Source: Thermocatellispora tengchongensis
Lineage (GTDB): Bacteria > Actinomycetota > Actinomycetes > Streptosporangiales > Streptosporangiaceae
Direction of reading: 5' to 3'
NCBI RefSeq assembly: GCF_014202315.1
Contig: NZ_JACHGN010000034.1
Location: forward strand, 1 to 64,000
Length of the DNA stretch: 64,000 bases
Part shown: one piece after another, positions 25,863-35,850 of the stretch
Position numbering within the stretch: the stretch's first letter is position 1
How the letters are laid out: each line of letters starts with the position of its first letter
Program-made: the position numbers and the translations under genes
Notes under the pieces: model-generated
What the model was told of the DNA's origin: nothing
Databases searched by the model: none
Seen by the model: only the letters and a program-made list of their open reading frames with translations

Positions 25863-27592
25863 GGCGCCCCCAGCAACGCGAGTACGGCGGGCGTGGTGAC
25901 GAGCAGGAGCGCCTTGGGCCACAGGCCGAAGAGCAGGATCAGGCCGACCAGGGGCACCCAGGCGGCGAGCTCGTAGCCGCGGACGTCCGGCAGCAGCGCG
26001 AGCGTGCGCTGAGGCGCGCCGGCCCTGTGGCCATGCGCATCCTCGGCCGCCTCGCGGGTGTGGGGTTCGGGCGCCTGGCGGGCGTGGGGCTCGGCCGTCC
26101 CGGGGGCGTGGGGTTCGGGCGTCCCGGGGGCGTGGGGCTCGGGCGTCTCGTGGCGGGTGTCGGTGGGCGGCGTCTGGCCCAGGGGGTGGGGGCGGCCGTG
26201 GGTCACGCGGGACAGCATGGTGAGGAAGTAGGCCGCCGTGAGCACCGTGCCCACGCCGCCAACCGCCATGAAGACCAGGAAGAGGGGGCGGGACAGGCCG
26301 GGGGCCGGGGCGAACGCGCCCAGGAGTGCCAGCATTTCGCCCCAGAAGCCCGCCAGGCCCGGCAGGCCGAGGGAGGCGACGCAGGCGAAGGTGAGCAGCG
26401 ACCCCAGCCGGGGGACGCGGGCGAGCATGCCGCCGCCCAGGGCGGGCATGTCGGCCGTGCCGTATCGGTCCTTGACCGCTCCGGCCAGGAAGAACAGCAG
26501 GCCGGTGATCAGTCCGTGGGCGATGTTGCCGAACAGCGCGGCGTTGACGCCGACCGGGGTGAGCGTGGCGAAGCCGAGCAGGACGAAGCCCATGTGGCCG
26601 ACCGACGAGTAGGCGATCATGCGTTTCAGGTCGCGCTGTGCCAGGCAGGCCAGGGCGCCGTAGACGATGCCGACGACCGCGAACGCGCCGAGCCAGGGCG
26701 CCAGGGCGGCGGCGCCCTCGGGCAGGATCGGGATCGCGATCCTGGCGAAACCGTACGTGCCCATCTTCAGCAGCACGCCCGCGAGCAGCACCGAGCCCAC
26801 CGTCGGGGCCTCGGTGTGGGCGTCGGGCAGCCAGGTGTGCAGCGGCCACATGGGCGCCTTGACCGCCAATCCGATGCCGATCGCGGCGAAGGCCAGGATC
26901 TGCACGCCTCTCGGCATGCCGGCGCCGTGCGCCGCGGCCAGCCGCGGTATGTCCAGCGTGCCGGTCTGCGCCCAGATCAGCAGCAGGCCGAGGAGCAGCA
27001 CGACCGAGCCGAGCAGGGTGTACAGGATGAACTTCACCGCGGCGGCGCGCCGCGCCCGGCCGCCCCAGATCGCGATCACGAAGTACATCGGGATCAGCAC
27101 GATCTCGAAGAACAGGAAGAACAGCAGCAGGTCCAGGGCCAGGAACGTGCCGATCATGCCGACCGTGAGCACGAGGAGCGTGAACACCAGCTCGCGGGGC
27201 CGCTCGGTGCCGTGTCCGGCGAGGTAGACGAAGCACAGGAAGGTGAGCAGAGCGGTCAGCACGACGAGCGGCAGCGAGACGCCGTCGATCCCGAGGTGGA
27301 AGCGGAGCCCGAGACCGGGTATCCACGGCACGTCGATGACGAACTGCGGACGGGCGGCGGCACCGTAGTCGAAGGTCGCGGCGAGGAGGAGCGCGAGCGC
27401 GAGGGTCAGACCGGAGACGGCCATGCCGTAGCGGGCCATGAAGCGGGCACGGACGCCCTCCATGGCGGCGGCTTCGCCCTCGGCCGTACGGACGCCTTCT
27501 GGGGTGGCTTTGCCTGCCGGGGGGCGGAGTCCCAGCAGGATGAGTGCTCCGGCCAGCGGGACGGCGAGCAGTGCGATGGGCACCCAGGTCAT
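25859..27592 (-). CDS. nuoM: NADH-quinone oxidoreductase subunit M, with one insertion
   Basis: 577 residues. It is the second antiporter-like subunit; [20 protein letters not shown] carries the channel Lys/His, and LKRMIAYSSVGHMGFV the next. Residues about 465-529, between the last helices, are a His/Pro/Glu-rich insertion with the eight-residue unit PEPHAPGT and variants. The ATG overlaps the nuoL stop (GGATGACC), and its stop overlaps nuoN. The rest aligns in length with ordinary NuoM proteins. Confidence 0.92.
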   Translation of the reverse strand: MTWVPIALLAVPLAGALILLGLRPPAGKATPEGVRTAEGEAAAMEGVRARFMARYGMAVSGLTLALALLLAATFDYGAAARPQFVIDVPWIPGLGLRFHLGIDGVSLPLVVLTALLTFLCFVYLAGHGTERPRELVFTLLVLTVGMIGTFLALDLLLFFLFFEIVLIPMYFVIAIWGGRARRAAAVKFILYTLLGSVVLLLGLLLIWAQTGTLDIPRLAAAHGAGMPRGVQILAFAAIGIGLAVKAPMWPLHTWLPDAHTEAPTVGSVLLAGVLLKMGTYGFARIAIPILPEGAAALAPWLGAFAVVGIVYGALACLAQRDLKRMIAYSSVGHMGFVLLGFATLTPVGVNAALFGNIAHGLITGLLFFLAGAVKDRYGTADMPALGGGMLARVPRLGSLLTFACVASLGLPGLAGFWGEMLALLGAFAPAPGLSRPLFLVFMAVGGVGTVLTAAYFLTMLSRVTHGRPHPLGQTPPTDTRHETPEPHAPGTPEPHAPGTAEPHARQAPEPHTREAAEDAHGHRAGAPQRTLALLPDVRGYELAAWVPLVGLILLFGLWPKALLLVTTPAVLALLGAP

Positions 27593-30210
27593 CCGAACAT
27601 CACCGCCCCAACCGCGATCAGCAGCACCCCGGCGAGCAGGCCGCTGACGTAGAGCTGCAGGTTGCCGTTCTGCAGCAGCCGGACCACGCCCGACGCGCGC
27701 AGCGCCACGCCGGCCGACCCGCGTACGGCGCCGTCGACGACGCCGCGGTCGGCGGCCACCACGCCGCGGGCCAGGCCGAGCGCCGGGCGGACGAACAGGG
27801 CGCGGTAGGCCGTGTCGAGGTAGAAGGCGCGCTCGCAGGGGACGCGGAAGGGGCCGAGCAGCCGGGCCGGGTCGGCCTGCGGGTCGCCGCGCCAGGCCGC
27901 GTACGTGATGCCCGCCCCGAGCAGCGCCAGCGCCAGGCTCACCGCCGCCGCGCTCCAGTGCAGGCCGGTCACACCGCCCGCGAAGCCCAGGAACGCGGCC
28001 GGGACCGCCAGCACGACGATCGGCAGGCGCATCGACAAGGGCGCCTCGTCGCCGGTGAACACGTGCGCGGTGCCGGGCTGGGGCTCGGGGAGCGCCACGA
28101 CCCTTCTGGTGCCGAAGAACGTACGCAGCCAGGCGCGCGTCGCGTACGCCCCGGTGACGGCCACCGTGGCGAGCGCGCAGGCGTAGAGCAGCCAGGCCGC
28201 CGCGTCGGTGAGGGTGCCGCCGGACACCGAACGCTCGACGGCGACGAGCACGGTGTCCTTGCTGAAGAAGCCGCTGGCCGGCGGCAGGCCCATCAGGGCG
28301 GCGAAGCCCACGGTCATGGTCGCGAACGTGACCGGCATGGCCGTGCGCAGGCCGCCCATGTCGCGCATGAGGTTGGAGCCCACGGCGTGGATGACCGCGC
28401 CCGCGCACAGGAACAGCAGCGCCTTGAACGCGCCGTGGGTGACCAGGTGGAAGATCGCCGCCTCGTCGTCGCCGGCGGCGAGCGCGGCCGCCATGTAGGC
28501 GAGCTGGCTGATCGTGGAGTAGGCCAGCACCCGCTTGAGGTCCTCCTGGGCGAGCGCGGCCAGCGCGGCGCCCAGCATGCCGAGCGCGGCCATCACGGCC
28601 AGCACGTCGAGCGTGGGCCCGGCCCCGAGGAAGGCGGGGAAGAGCCTGGCCACGACGTAGATGCCCGCGGCGACCATGGTGGCGGCGTGGATGAGCGCGC
28701 TGATCGGCGTGGGGCCCGCCATCGCGTCGGGCAGCCAGGTGTGCAGCGGCACCTGGGCGCTCTTGCCCGCCACCCCGGCGAGCAGCAGCAGCGTCGCCAC
28801 GGTCAGCGCGGCCGTGGACATCTGCGGCAGTCCGGCGAGCACGTCGGCGATGCGGAAGCTGCCGGTGCCGACACCGAGCGCGAAGATCCCGAACAGGAAG
28901 CCCACGTCGCCGATCCGGGTGACCAGGAACGCCTTGACCGCCGCCCTCGAGTTGCCGCGATCCTCCCACCAGTGGCCGATGAGGAGGTAGGAGCACAGGC
29001 CCATGACCTCCCAGCCGACGTAGAGCACGAGGAGGTCCGCCGCGTAGACCACCAGCAGCATGGCGCTGGTGAACAGGCTGACGAAGGCGCTGTAGGACGG
29101 GTAGCGCGGATCGTCGCCGAGGTAGCCGACGGAGTAGACCTGGACGGCCAGGGCGACCAGGGTCACCAGCAGGCCGACCGTCACGGACAGGGCGGTGAGC
29201 TCCAGGCCCACCGAGATCGGCAGGCCCCCGGTGTCGATCAGGGTCAGGGTGCCCGAGACGGCGGCGTCCGCGTCTCCTGTGCCGGCGCCGGTGCCGGTCC
29301 AACCGAAGGGGCGTCCTCCGGACCACCACAGGACCGCGATCCAGATCGCCAGCACCGTGGACACCGCGGTCGGCACCACGGCGATCCACGCGGCACGCCG
29401 GTTGGCCCGCCGGTCGGGCGGCGGCTTCACCAGCACCGCCTCCTCCGGCACGGCCCGCTCGGCCGCCACCCGCTCAGCCTCCGCCCACTCCGCCCACTCC
29501 GGGTCCTCCGGATAGGCGGCCTCAAGGCGCGCGGTCTCAAGGTAGGCGGTCTCAACCTCCGGATGGGAGGCAGCCGCGGCGGGGGTCGAGGGTTTGGCGG
29601 GGGTTGGAGGGCTGGCGGGGGTTGGAGGGTTAGCGCGGGTCGAGGGTTCGGCCGCAGGCAGGTGTTCGGCGGAGGTCCCGGGTTCGGCGGAGGTCCCCGG
29701 TTCGGCGGAGGTCCCCGGTTCGGCGGAGGTCCCCGGTTCGGCGGAGGTCGGAGGGTTGGCGGAGGCCGACGGCTCGGCCGCAGGCAGGTGTTCGGCGGAG
29801 GCCCGGGGCTCGGCGGAGGCCCCGGGCTCGGCGGAGGCCGGAGGGGTGGCAGCGGTCGAAGGCTCCGCCGTCGGCACGTGTTCGGCGGTGGTTGGAGGTT
29901 CGGCAGAGGGCTGGGGCTCGGCCGGGGTCGGGCGTCCGGTAGAGGTCGAGGGCTCGGCGGTCGGCGAGGGCTCGGCGGTCGCCGGGGGTTCGGCGGCAGT
30001 TTCAGGGGCGGCTGGGGGCGGGAGTTCGGTCCGGGGGTGGGGTTTGTTGGTGGACGGTGGTTCGGGAGCGTTGGGTGGTTCTGGGGTGGGGCTGGAGGGG
30101 TGGGCGGGGACGGTGGAGGGCGGCGTGGTGGAGCGAAGGCGGGAGCCGAGGAGGGCGGCTGCGGCGGCGAGGAAGGGCAGCAGGGTGGCGATGACGGCGA
30201 GGGTGATCAC
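27589..30210 (-). CDS. nuoL: NADH-quinone oxidoreductase subunit L, with 240-residue insertion
   Basis: 873 residues against about 630 in ordinary NuoL. Residues 1-24 form the first membrane helix. Residues about 25-268 are a Pro/Ala/Glu/Thr/Ser-rich disordered block including four to five copies of GTSAEP. The normal protein then continues ([23 protein letters not shown], split as [10 protein letters not shown] and [10 protein letters not shown]). [20 protein letters not shown] and the following helices are intact. NuoL is the distal proton-pumping subunit with the lateral helix. The start is a GTG overlapping the nuoK stop. The insertion would sit outside the membrane between helices 1 and 2. 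Confidence 0.92.
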   Translation of the reverse strand: MITLAVIATLLPFLAAAAALLGSRLRSTTPPSTVPAHPSSPTPEPPNAPEPPSTNKPHPRTELPPPAAPETAAEPPATAEPSPTAEPSTSTGRPTPAEPQPSAEPPTTAEHVPTAEPSTAATPPASAEPGASAEPRASAEHLPAAEPSASANPPTSAEPGTSAEPGTSAEPGTSAEPGTSAEHLPAAEPSTRANPPTPASPPTPAKPSTPAAAASHPEVETAYLETARLEAAYPEDPEWAEWAEAERVAAERAVPEEAVLVKPPPDRRANRRAAWIAVVPTAVSTVLAIWIAVLWWSGGRPFGWTGTGAGTGDADAAVSGTLTLIDTGGLPISVGLELTALSVTVGLLVTLVALAVQVYSVGYLGDDPRYPSYSAFVSLFTSAMLLVVYAADLLVLYVGWEVMGLCSYLLIGHWWEDRGNSRAAVKAFLVTRIGDVGFLFGIFALGVGTGSFRIADVLAGLPQMSTAALTVATLLLLAGVAGKSAQVPLHTWLPDAMAGPTPISALIHAATMVAAGIYVVARLFPAFLGAGPTLDVLAVMAALGMLGAALAALAQEDLKRVLAYSTISQLAYMAAALAAGDDEAAIFHLVTHGAFKALLFLCAGAVIHAVGSNLMRDMGGLRTAMPVTFATMTVGFAALMGLPPASGFFSKDTVLVAVERSVSGGTLTDAAAWLLYACALATVAVTGAYATRAWLRTFFGTRRVVALPEPQPGTAHVFTGDEAPLSMRLPIVVLAVPAAFLGFAGGVTGLHWSAAAVSLALALLGAGITYAAWRGDPQADPARLLGPFRVPCERAFYLDTAYRALFVRPALGLARGVVAADRGVVDGAVRGSAGVALRASGVVRLLQNGNLQLYVSGLLAGVLLIAVGAVMFG
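29668..29748. repeat. 18-base tandem repeat in nuoL
   Basis: About four and a half copies of an 18-base unit (plus strand GGTTCGGCGGAGGTCCCC) encode GTSAEP on the minus strand. Related single copies flank it on both sides, so the surrounding insertion probably grew by slippage. Confidence 0.9.
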
Positions 30211-30797
30211 GGTGTCGGCCTCCCGCTTCTGCTCGCGCCTCTTGTGCCGGTGGCACCGCCGCCGTGGATGGTCGTGCCATCGGCACCACCTTGGATGGTT
30301 GCCTCACCCGGATCGCCTGGGTTGGGCGCGTCGCCGCCATCGCGCTCGGTGAGCGCTTCGCTGCCACCGCGCTGAGGGGGCGCTTGGCCTGTTTGGGAGG
30401 GCGCGTCGGTGGGTGGGGGCTTTCGGGCGGCTTGGGGGGTGGGCGTGGGGCCCTGGGGGTCGTCCGCCTCCTCTGTGGTGGGGTATCCGGGCGGGTCGGT
30501 CAGGGTGGTGAGGGAGTCCAGGTCCACCGTACGGCGGGTGCGGTAGACGGCCAGGACGATGGCCAGGCCGATGCCGACCTCGGCTGCCGCGATCACGATG
30601 ACGAACAGGGTGAGGACCTGGCCGCCGTGCAGGCGGTCGCGCAGCCATACGTCGAACGCGACCAGGTTGAGGTTGACCGCGTTGAGCATGAGCTCGACCG
30701 ACATCAGGACCAGGATCGTGTTGCGCCTGGCCAGCACGCCGTACACGCCGATGGAGAAGAGCAGTGCGGAGACCACGGCCGGGTAGACGATGTGCAC
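30207..30797 (-). CDS. nuoK: NADH-quinone oxidoreductase subunit K, with C-terminal tail
   Basis: 196 residues; ordinary NuoK has about 100. Residues 1-100 contain the three expected helices and the conserved glutamates ([15 protein letters not shown] and [10 protein letters not shown]). Residues about 101-196 form a hydrophilic Pro/Gly/Thr-rich tail ([16 protein letters not shown]). The start is GTG, overlapping the nuoJ stop as TAGTG. The core looks functional; the tail has no known counterpart. Confidence 0.9.
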   Translation of the reverse strand: MHIVYPAVVSALLFSIGVYGVLARRNTILVLMSVELMLNAVNLNLVAFDVWLRDRLHGGQVLTLFVIVIAAAEVGIGLAIVLAVYRTRRTVDLDSLTTLTDPPGYPTTEEADDPQGPTPTPQAARKPPPTDAPSQTGQAPPQRGGSEALTERDGGDAPNPGDPGEATIQGGADGTTIHGGGATGTRGASRSGRPTP

Positions 30798-31333
30798 TAC
30801 CGCCCCCTGATGTCGGTGCGGGACAGCACGATGGCGCCGACCAGGGCCGCCAGCAGCAGGACGGACAGCGCCTCGAACGGGAGCACCCAGTTGCGGAAGA
30901 TGCTGCTGCCCAGCTCACCGGCCGTTCCCCTGCCCGGCGTCAGATCCGCGTACGCCGTTCTGAAGCCGTCGATCACGACCGTGACCAGTACGGCGGCGGT
31001 CGCCACGGCCACTATGGCGGCGACGACGCGGTTGCCGCTGTCGAGGCCGGGCGATCTGCCGATGGGGGCACGGGTCAGCATGATCCCGAACAGCAGGAGC
31101 GCTACGACGGCGCCGACGTAGATGAGCACCTGGACCCATGCGACGAACTCCGCGGTGAGCACCAGGTAGCACCCGGCCAGGGCGCCGAACGAGACGACCA
31201 GCCACAGAGCGGCGTGGACGAGCTGTTTCGTCGTGACGACCAGCAGCGCCGATCCCACCGCCACCGCTCCCAGGAGCAGGAAGACGATCTCCTGTCCGGT
31301 CGGTGACAGGTAGGACGGCACCGCCTCGTTCAC
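30797..31333 (-). CDS. nuoJ: NADH-quinone oxidoreductase subunit J
   Basis: 178 residues with five hydrophobic segments and the conserved [20 protein letters not shown] block around the pi-bulge helix. Length is normal; it is the only membrane subunit from I to N here without a low-complexity insertion. The GTG start overlaps the nuoI stop (GTGA), and the TAG stop overlaps nuoK. Confidence 0.92.
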   Translation of the reverse strand: MNEAVPSYLSPTGQEIVFLLLGAVAVGSALLVVTTKQLVHAALWLVVSFGALAGCYLVLTAEFVAWVQVLIYVGAVVALLLFGIMLTRAPIGRSPGLDSGNRVVAAIVAVATAAVLVTVVIDGFRTAYADLTPGRGTAGELGSSIFRNWVLPFEALSVLLLAALVGAIVLSRTDIRGR

Positions 31334-32925
31334 GACCCCTCCTTGGGCTCCTCGGTCTCGGGGCCTCCGGAGGAATCCGGAGGCTCGTGCCGACCCGGCC
31401 GACGGTGGCCGGGGTCACGGGGAGGAGTGTGCCCCGGTGGTGCGTTCTGGGAAGCGTCCGAACGCGATTCTGTGGATGGAGGTGCCGGCAGGCCGGGACT
31501 CGGCCGCGATCCTGTGGATGGTGGCTGCGGGTGCCTCCGCGACTCCGGCGGTTCCGGTGGATGCGGTTCTTCCGGTGGATGCGGCGGTTCCGGCGCCTGA
31601 GGGGGCGTGTGCGGCTTCCGTGATTCCGGCGGTTCCGGCGGTTCCGGCGTCTCGGCGGGCTGCGACGCTTCCGGGGGTTCCGGCAGTTCCGGCGCCTTGG
31701 CAGGCTGCGGCGCTTCCGGCGGTTTCGGCACTCCCGGGGGCTGCGACGCTTCCGGCACTCCCGGCGCTCCGGGCGCTCCGGACACCGGCGCTCCGGGCGC
31801 TCCCGACGCTCCCGGCGCTTCCGGGGGCTTGGGTGGCTCCATCTGGCGCGCTGGCTGCGGGGGTTTGGGCGGTTCCAGCAGCTTCGGCGGCTTGGAGGGC
31901 TCAGGCTCCGCCAGGGACTCAGCGGGCTGGGACGGCTCGGACGCCTCCGGCTGCTGAGGCTGGGGACGCTTCTTGGGCAGCGAGCCCGGGGGACGGATGG
32001 CGCGCACGGCGGCATGGGAGGTGGCTCCCGCCCGGCGCTGCGCTCTGGGCGTCCCTTCTCTGGGTGTCCCTTCTCTGGGTGTCCCTTCTCTGGGCGTCTC
32101 TTGTTCGCGGGGTGACTGCTCTCCCGAGGCGGGGGGCTGGTCTGGGCGCGTCGTGGGGCCGGTGGCCGTACCCTCCGGTGCCGTGGTCGTAGCCTCTGGG
32201 GGCGTCGTCGGGCCGGGGGTGGGCCGTTCCACGGGCGTGGGGGCCGTAGGCGGGGTGCTCTCGCCGGCCTCGGTACTGGGAGCGGCCTCGGTGGTCGGCC
32301 GGCCCGCCGTCGGGCGGTCTGCGCGGGGTGGGCGCTGCTGGGCCGCTGGGCGCTGCTGGGCCGCTGGGCGCTGCTGGGCCGCTGGGCGTTGCTGGGCCGC
32401 TGGGCGTGCCGGGGCGGACGGGCGCGGTGGGCGGGAGGCGGCGGCGAGTTCTTTCGGGGGCTCCGCGGTGGGGTCGTGGGCCGGGGGCGGGGGGACGGTC
32501 TCGACCCACTCGCTCAGGCGGTCCTTCTCGTGGATCAGGTTGCGGATGTCGTAGTCGGCGTACTCGAACTCCGGGGACCAGAACAGCGCGTCGAAGGGGC
32601 AGACCTCGATGCAGATCCCGCAGTACATGCACAGCGAAAAGTCGATCGCGAACCTGTCGAGCACGTTGCGGGCGCGCGGCCGGCCGCCCTCGGGGGCCGG
32701 GAGGGTCTCCTTGTGGGAGTCGATGTAGATGCACCAGTCGGGACACTCGCGGGCGCAGAGCATGCAGACCGTGCAGTTCTCCTCGACCAGCGCGATGACC
32801 CCACGGCTACGCGCCGGCAGGTCAGGGCGGACCTCCGGGTACTGCTGCGTCACCGACCTGTTCAACATGTGCCGCAGCGTGATGGACAAGCCCTTGGCGA
32901 GTCCTACTCCTGGTATGCGGGCCAC
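31330..32925 (-). CDS. nuoI: NADH-quinone oxidoreductase subunit I (2x[4Fe-4S]) with 365-residue tail
   Basis: 531 residues from a GTG at 32925, chosen because [20 protein letters not shown] matches the family start; ribosome site weak. Residues about 50-117 hold both ferredoxin-type cluster motifs ([27 protein letters not shown]). NuoI relays electrons toward NuoB. The family ends near residue 165. Everything after it is a Pro/Ala/Glu-rich disordered tail with four AAQQRP units and four REGTP-like units. An ordinary NuoI has about 160-220 residues. A sequence break or fusion is unlikely, as the frame is unbroken to the nuoJ overlap. Confidence 0.9.
   Translation of the reverse strand: MARIPGVGLAKGLSITLRHMLNRSVTQQYPEVRPDLPARSRGVIALVEENCTVCMLCARECPDWCIYIDSHKETLPAPEGGRPRARNVLDRFAIDFSLCMYCGICIEVCPFDALFWSPEFEYADYDIRNLIHEKDRLSEWVETVPPPPAHDPTAEPPKELAAASRPPRPSAPARPAAQQRPAAQQRPAAQQRPAAQQRPPRADRPTAGRPTTEAAPSTEAGESTPPTAPTPVERPTPGPTTPPEATTTAPEGTATGPTTRPDQPPASGEQSPREQETPREGTPREGTPREGTPRAQRRAGATSHAAVRAIRPPGSLPKKRPQPQQPEASEPSQPAESLAEPEPSKPPKLLEPPKPPQPARQMEPPKPPEAPGASGAPGAPVSGAPGAPGVPEASQPPGVPKPPEAPQPAKAPELPEPPEASQPAETPEPPEPPESRKPHTPPQAPEPPHPPEEPHPPEPPESRRHPQPPSTGSRPSPGLPAPPSTESRSDASQNAPPGHTPPRDPGHRRPGRHEPPDSSGGPETEEPKEGS
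32043..32102. repeat. 15-base tandem repeat in nuoI
   Basis: Four copies of a 15-base unit (CTCTGGGTGTCCCTT with small changes) encode REGTP-like pentapeptides in the NuoI tail. Confidence 0.9.
32331..32402. repeat. 18-base tandem repeat in nuoI
   Basis: Four copies of GGCGCTGCTGGGCCGCTG (one base changed in the last) encode AAQQRP units at the base of the NuoI tail. Confidence 0.92.
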
Positions 32926-32983
32926 TTCAACATCATGGCGCACCTTGCCCCGAAGGTGAATGTGCACAGTCTCTGTCCCCAGG

Positions 32984-33065
32984 TTTTCCACAGGGGGTTC
33001 GCCAGAACGACCGTTTATCCACAGGGCCTGTGGATAACTCGCCCGATACGTGCTCTTTATCCACA
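32984..33065. promoter_or_regulatory. Cluster of four DnaA boxes
   Basis: TTATCCACA occurs exactly at 33015-33023 and 33057-33065, and as its reverse complement TGTGGATAA at 33029-33037. TTTTCCACA at 32984-32992 differs by one base. The cluster lies in the 210 bases between the divergent starts of nuoI and the kinase gene. TTATCCACA is the strongest DnaA-binding sequence in E. coli, while actinobacteria commonly use TTGTCCACA. No dnaA or dnaN is nearby, so this is not the chromosomal origin; DnaA-linked transcription control or titration is possible. Confidence 0.75.
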
Positions 33066-33135
33066 GGTGCCGTTCGGCGTCCACAAGAGGTGAGAAGCTG
33101 ATGCGTCGAATACGGAGAATGGATACCTTCACGCC

Positions 33136-34848
33136 ATGGCTTCTGCTGGCGAGCCGTCCGGGCATCATCCCGGACCCGGCTATCACCCCGGCCCCGCGCC
33201 CGGACCGACCGGGCACGGGTACCCGCCGTCGTACGGCGGGCCGGGGCAATCCCGCGCGGGGCACGATCCCGCCGGCCACGGGCCTCACCCCGGCCAGACG
33301 CCGGGACCCGGCTACGGGGCCCCCGGACCCCGGCCGGGGTACGGGGGGTCTCATCCGGGCGGCGGTCCACACGTGCCTCATGCAGGCGGTCATATGGGTG
33401 GTGGTCCATACGCGCCCCAGCCAGGCGGGCATCCGGGCGGTGGTCCACACGCTCCCCGGGCGGGTGGTCCTCATCCGACTCATGTGGGAGGGCACGGGTA
33501 CGGGGGGCCGCACGGGCCTCACGGAGGTGGCGGGCACCCCGGGTACGGGCCGCCGACCGCCGGGCCCACCGCGTTCGTCCCCGGGCCGTACGGTGCGCCG
33601 CCTCCGCCCCCGCCTCCGCGGCAGTCGGGGACGCCGACGGCCCTCACCGTCATGTGGGCGCTCGTCCCCATGTTGACCTGCGGCGTCGGCACGCCGTTCA
33701 CGATCGGGCACGCCGCCATGCGGCTCAAGAGCAAGCTGCTGTGGCTGGCCTCGGCGCTGTACGCGATCGGCGTCATGACGTTCTGGGGCGTGATCTCCAC
33801 GTACGAGGACACCGACAAGATCCCCGGCTGGCTCAACGGGCCGATGATCATCGGGTTGTTCGGCGGCACCATCGGTGCGGTCGTCCACTCGTTCCTGATC
33901 CGGTCCAGCGTGTTCCGGCGGCCGCAGAGCCCTTACGAGCACGCCCAGGTGACGCAGGTGCCCGGACCCCCGTCCGGCCATGCCGTCCAGCAGCCGCCGG
34001 TCGATCAGCACACGACGCAGACCCACCCGTCGGCGGGGGCCGTGCGGCAGCCGGGGTCGCCGCTGCGTGCGAACGATCCGGTGCAGGTCGGGCCGTACCG
34101 GCTGGCGCGCATGCTGGGCAAGGGCGGCCAGGGGGCGGTCTACCTCGGGCTGGCGCCCGACGGCACCCGGGTCGCGGTGAAGGTGCTGCACGACTGGTTC
34201 GCCGGTGACGAGGCCGCCAAACAGCGCTTCCTGCGGGAGGTCGAGGCGGCGCGGCGGGTGGCGCAGTTCTCCACCGCCCGGGTGATCGACGTACGGGTGG
34301 ACGCCGACTCGGCGTACATCGTGAGCGAGTTCGTGGACGGCAGCTCCCTGGAGCAGCTCGTACGCGAGCAGGGCCCGCGCGACGGCGACGGGCTGACCCG
34401 GCTCGCGCTGGCGACGGCGGGGGCGCTGGCGGCGATCCACAAGGCGGGGATCGTGCATCGCGACTTCAAGCCGGCCAACGTGCTGATCGGCGCCGACGGG
34501 CCCCGCGTGATCGACTTCGGCATCGCGCGCGCCCTCGACCAGACCAGCGGCACCGCGAACAAGATCATGGGGACGCCGGCGTACATGTCGCCGGAGCAGT
34601 TCGCGGGCGGCGACCTCACCCCGGCCTCCGACATCTTCAGCTGGGCGGCCACCATGATCTACGCGGCGTCGGGGCGGCCGGCGTTCGGCGCCGACACCAT
34701 CCCGGCCATCGTCAACCGGGTGCTCAACCACCACCCCGACGTCACCTGCCTGCCCCCGAACCTGCGCGCGCTGGCCGCCGCCTGCCTGGACAAGCAGCCC
34801 GGCAACCGGCCCACGGCGTCCGACGTGATGCTGGCGATCGTGCACTGA
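33136..34848 (+). CDS. Membrane-associated Ser/Thr protein kinase with Gly/Pro/His-rich N-terminus
   Basis: 570 residues. Residues 1-170 are disordered and rich in Gly, Pro and His. Three or four hydrophobic segments follow (about 172-260). The kinase domain covers about 315-570: Gly-loop [12 protein letters not shown], Lys in VAVKVL, catalytic [15 protein letters not shown] and MSPEQ. All essential residues are present. Hanks-type kinases in actinobacteria respond to envelope or metabolic state. The membrane-first, kinase-last order is unusual: most have the kinase first. It lies on the plus strand inside the minus-strand nuo cluster and shares its upstream region with nuoI. Confidence 0.88.
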   Translation: MASAGEPSGHHPGPGYHPGPAPGPTGHGYPPSYGGPGQSRAGHDPAGHGPHPGQTPGPGYGAPGPRPGYGGSHPGGGPHVPHAGGHMGGGPYAPQPGGHPGGGPHAPRAGGPHPTHVGGHGYGGPHGPHGGGGHPGYGPPTAGPTAFVPGPYGAPPPPPPPRQSGTPTALTVMWALVPMLTCGVGTPFTIGHAAMRLKSKLLWLASALYAIGVMTFWGVISTYEDTDKIPGWLNGPMIIGLFGGTIGAVVHSFLIRSSVFRRPQSPYEHAQVTQVPGPPSGHAVQQPPVDQHTTQTHPSAGAVRQPGSPLRANDPVQVGPYRLARMLGKGGQGAVYLGLAPDGTRVAVKVLHDWFAGDEAAKQRFLREVEAARRVAQFSTARVIDVRVDADSAYIVSEFVDGSSLEQLVREQGPRDGDGLTRLALATAGALAAIHKAGIVHRDFKPANVLIGADGPRVIDFGIARALDQTSGTANKIMGTPAYMSPEQFAGGDLTPASDIFSWAATMIYAASGRPAFGADTIPAIVNRVLNHHPDVTCLPPNLRALAAACLDKQPGNRPTASDVMLAIVH

Positions 34849-34849
34849 C

Positions 34850-35850
34850 TCACCTGGTCGCGTCGCGGGCCAGGGCGGTGAGTCTGAGGTACTCGGCGCG
34901 GGTCAGGGTGCGCGACTCGTAGCCGAGGACGTGCCGCTCGGCGAAGCGGTGCACCGCGTCCGGGGGCCAGGGGCCGGGCAGGTGGACGAGGGGCGTGCCC
35001 TCGGTGTCCAGGACGAACAGGCCGCGCAGGTCCTCGTGCCGGTAGAGCAGCAGCAGGTCGGCCTGGCCGGGCTCGTGGCCGATGGGGCGGCGGACGTGCA
35101 GGCCGGGGCCGGTGATCTCCAGGCGGGCGCGGCGGACCTTCATGGTGCCGGCGGGGCCGGAGACCTCGGCACCGGTGCGCATGCGGGCGGCGCGGCGGCG
35201 CAGGACGAGGCGGTGTACCGGGGGGAGGCGGAGGAAGGGGCCGTAGGCGAGCACGAGCCCGGCCGCGACCAGGCCGGCGACGACGGGGCTGACGAAGTGC
35301 AGGCCGATCCCGCCGAGGATGCGGCCGGTGACGCCGAAGACGCGCGAGAGCACGCTGACGCCGCCGCCGGCCAGGGTGGCCGCGACGATCAGGGTGTGCC
35401 AGGCGATCCGCTGGGCCAGGGGCAGGGAGCGGCCGGAGCCGGACAGGCGGCGCCAGCCGGGGGCGCGGCGGGCCAGGGTGGCGCGGGCTCGGGCGGGGTC
35501 GGAGAGGCGGACGACGGAGTGGCGGGCGCCCAGGGCGGCGGCGAGCGCGGCGGCCTCGGGGCCGGGGTGGTGGTGCGGCAGGTCGAGCAGGACGAGGCCG
35601 TCGGCTCGGTGGCGGCCAGGCCGGTGGGGCGGGGGGTGCGGCTGCGGCGGGAGAGGCCGCCGCGCCGGGGGTTCGGGTCCAGGTCGAACCCGTACGCGAT
35701 GAGGTGCGCGACCCGGCCGGGCTCGACGCGTACGCGGGTGCCGTCGCGGGCTTCGGCGAGCAACGCGCCGTCGTCGGCCCACACGCGGACGCCGTCGTGG
35801 CCGACCAGCGCCCCGCCGGATAAGTCGGGTAACTCCGATACGCCGGTCAT
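34850..35850 (-). pseudogene. Unknown membrane protein gene with one-base frameshift
   Basis: The gene begins at an ATG overlapping the nuoH stop (ATGA) and reads MTGVSELPDLSGGALVGHDG in one frame. It continues from about 35635 in another frame (ADGLVLLDLPHHHPGPEAAA) to a stop at 34850. Total length is one base short of a multiple of three. The most likely site of the missing base is a six-G run (plus strand 35631-35636). The repaired product would have about 333 residues with two central membrane segments (near WHTLIVAATLAGGG and VVAGLVAAGLVLAYGPF). I do not recognise it. A sequencing error in the homopolymer is as likely as true loss. Confidence 0.7.

Noticed and set aside
29668-29748. CRISPR array from regularly repeated 18-base units
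   Set aside because: The units are directly adjacent without unique spacers and encode in-frame hexapeptides in nuoL.
32984-33065. Chromosomal replication origin
   Set aside because: DnaA boxes are present, but there is no dnaA, dnaN or rpmH and no AT-rich unwinding region; only a DnaA-binding cluster is claimed.
31330-34845. A single minus-strand frame of over 1100 codons spanning nuoI and the kinase gene
   Set aside because: Only the part from 32925 down matches NuoI. The upstream part is an antisense shadow of the kinase gene, whose motifs are complete on the plus strand.
34850-35850. Missing nuoD hidden in the gene after nuoH
   Set aside because: Neither frame contains NuoD motifs; the product is a two-helix membrane protein of about 333 residues.
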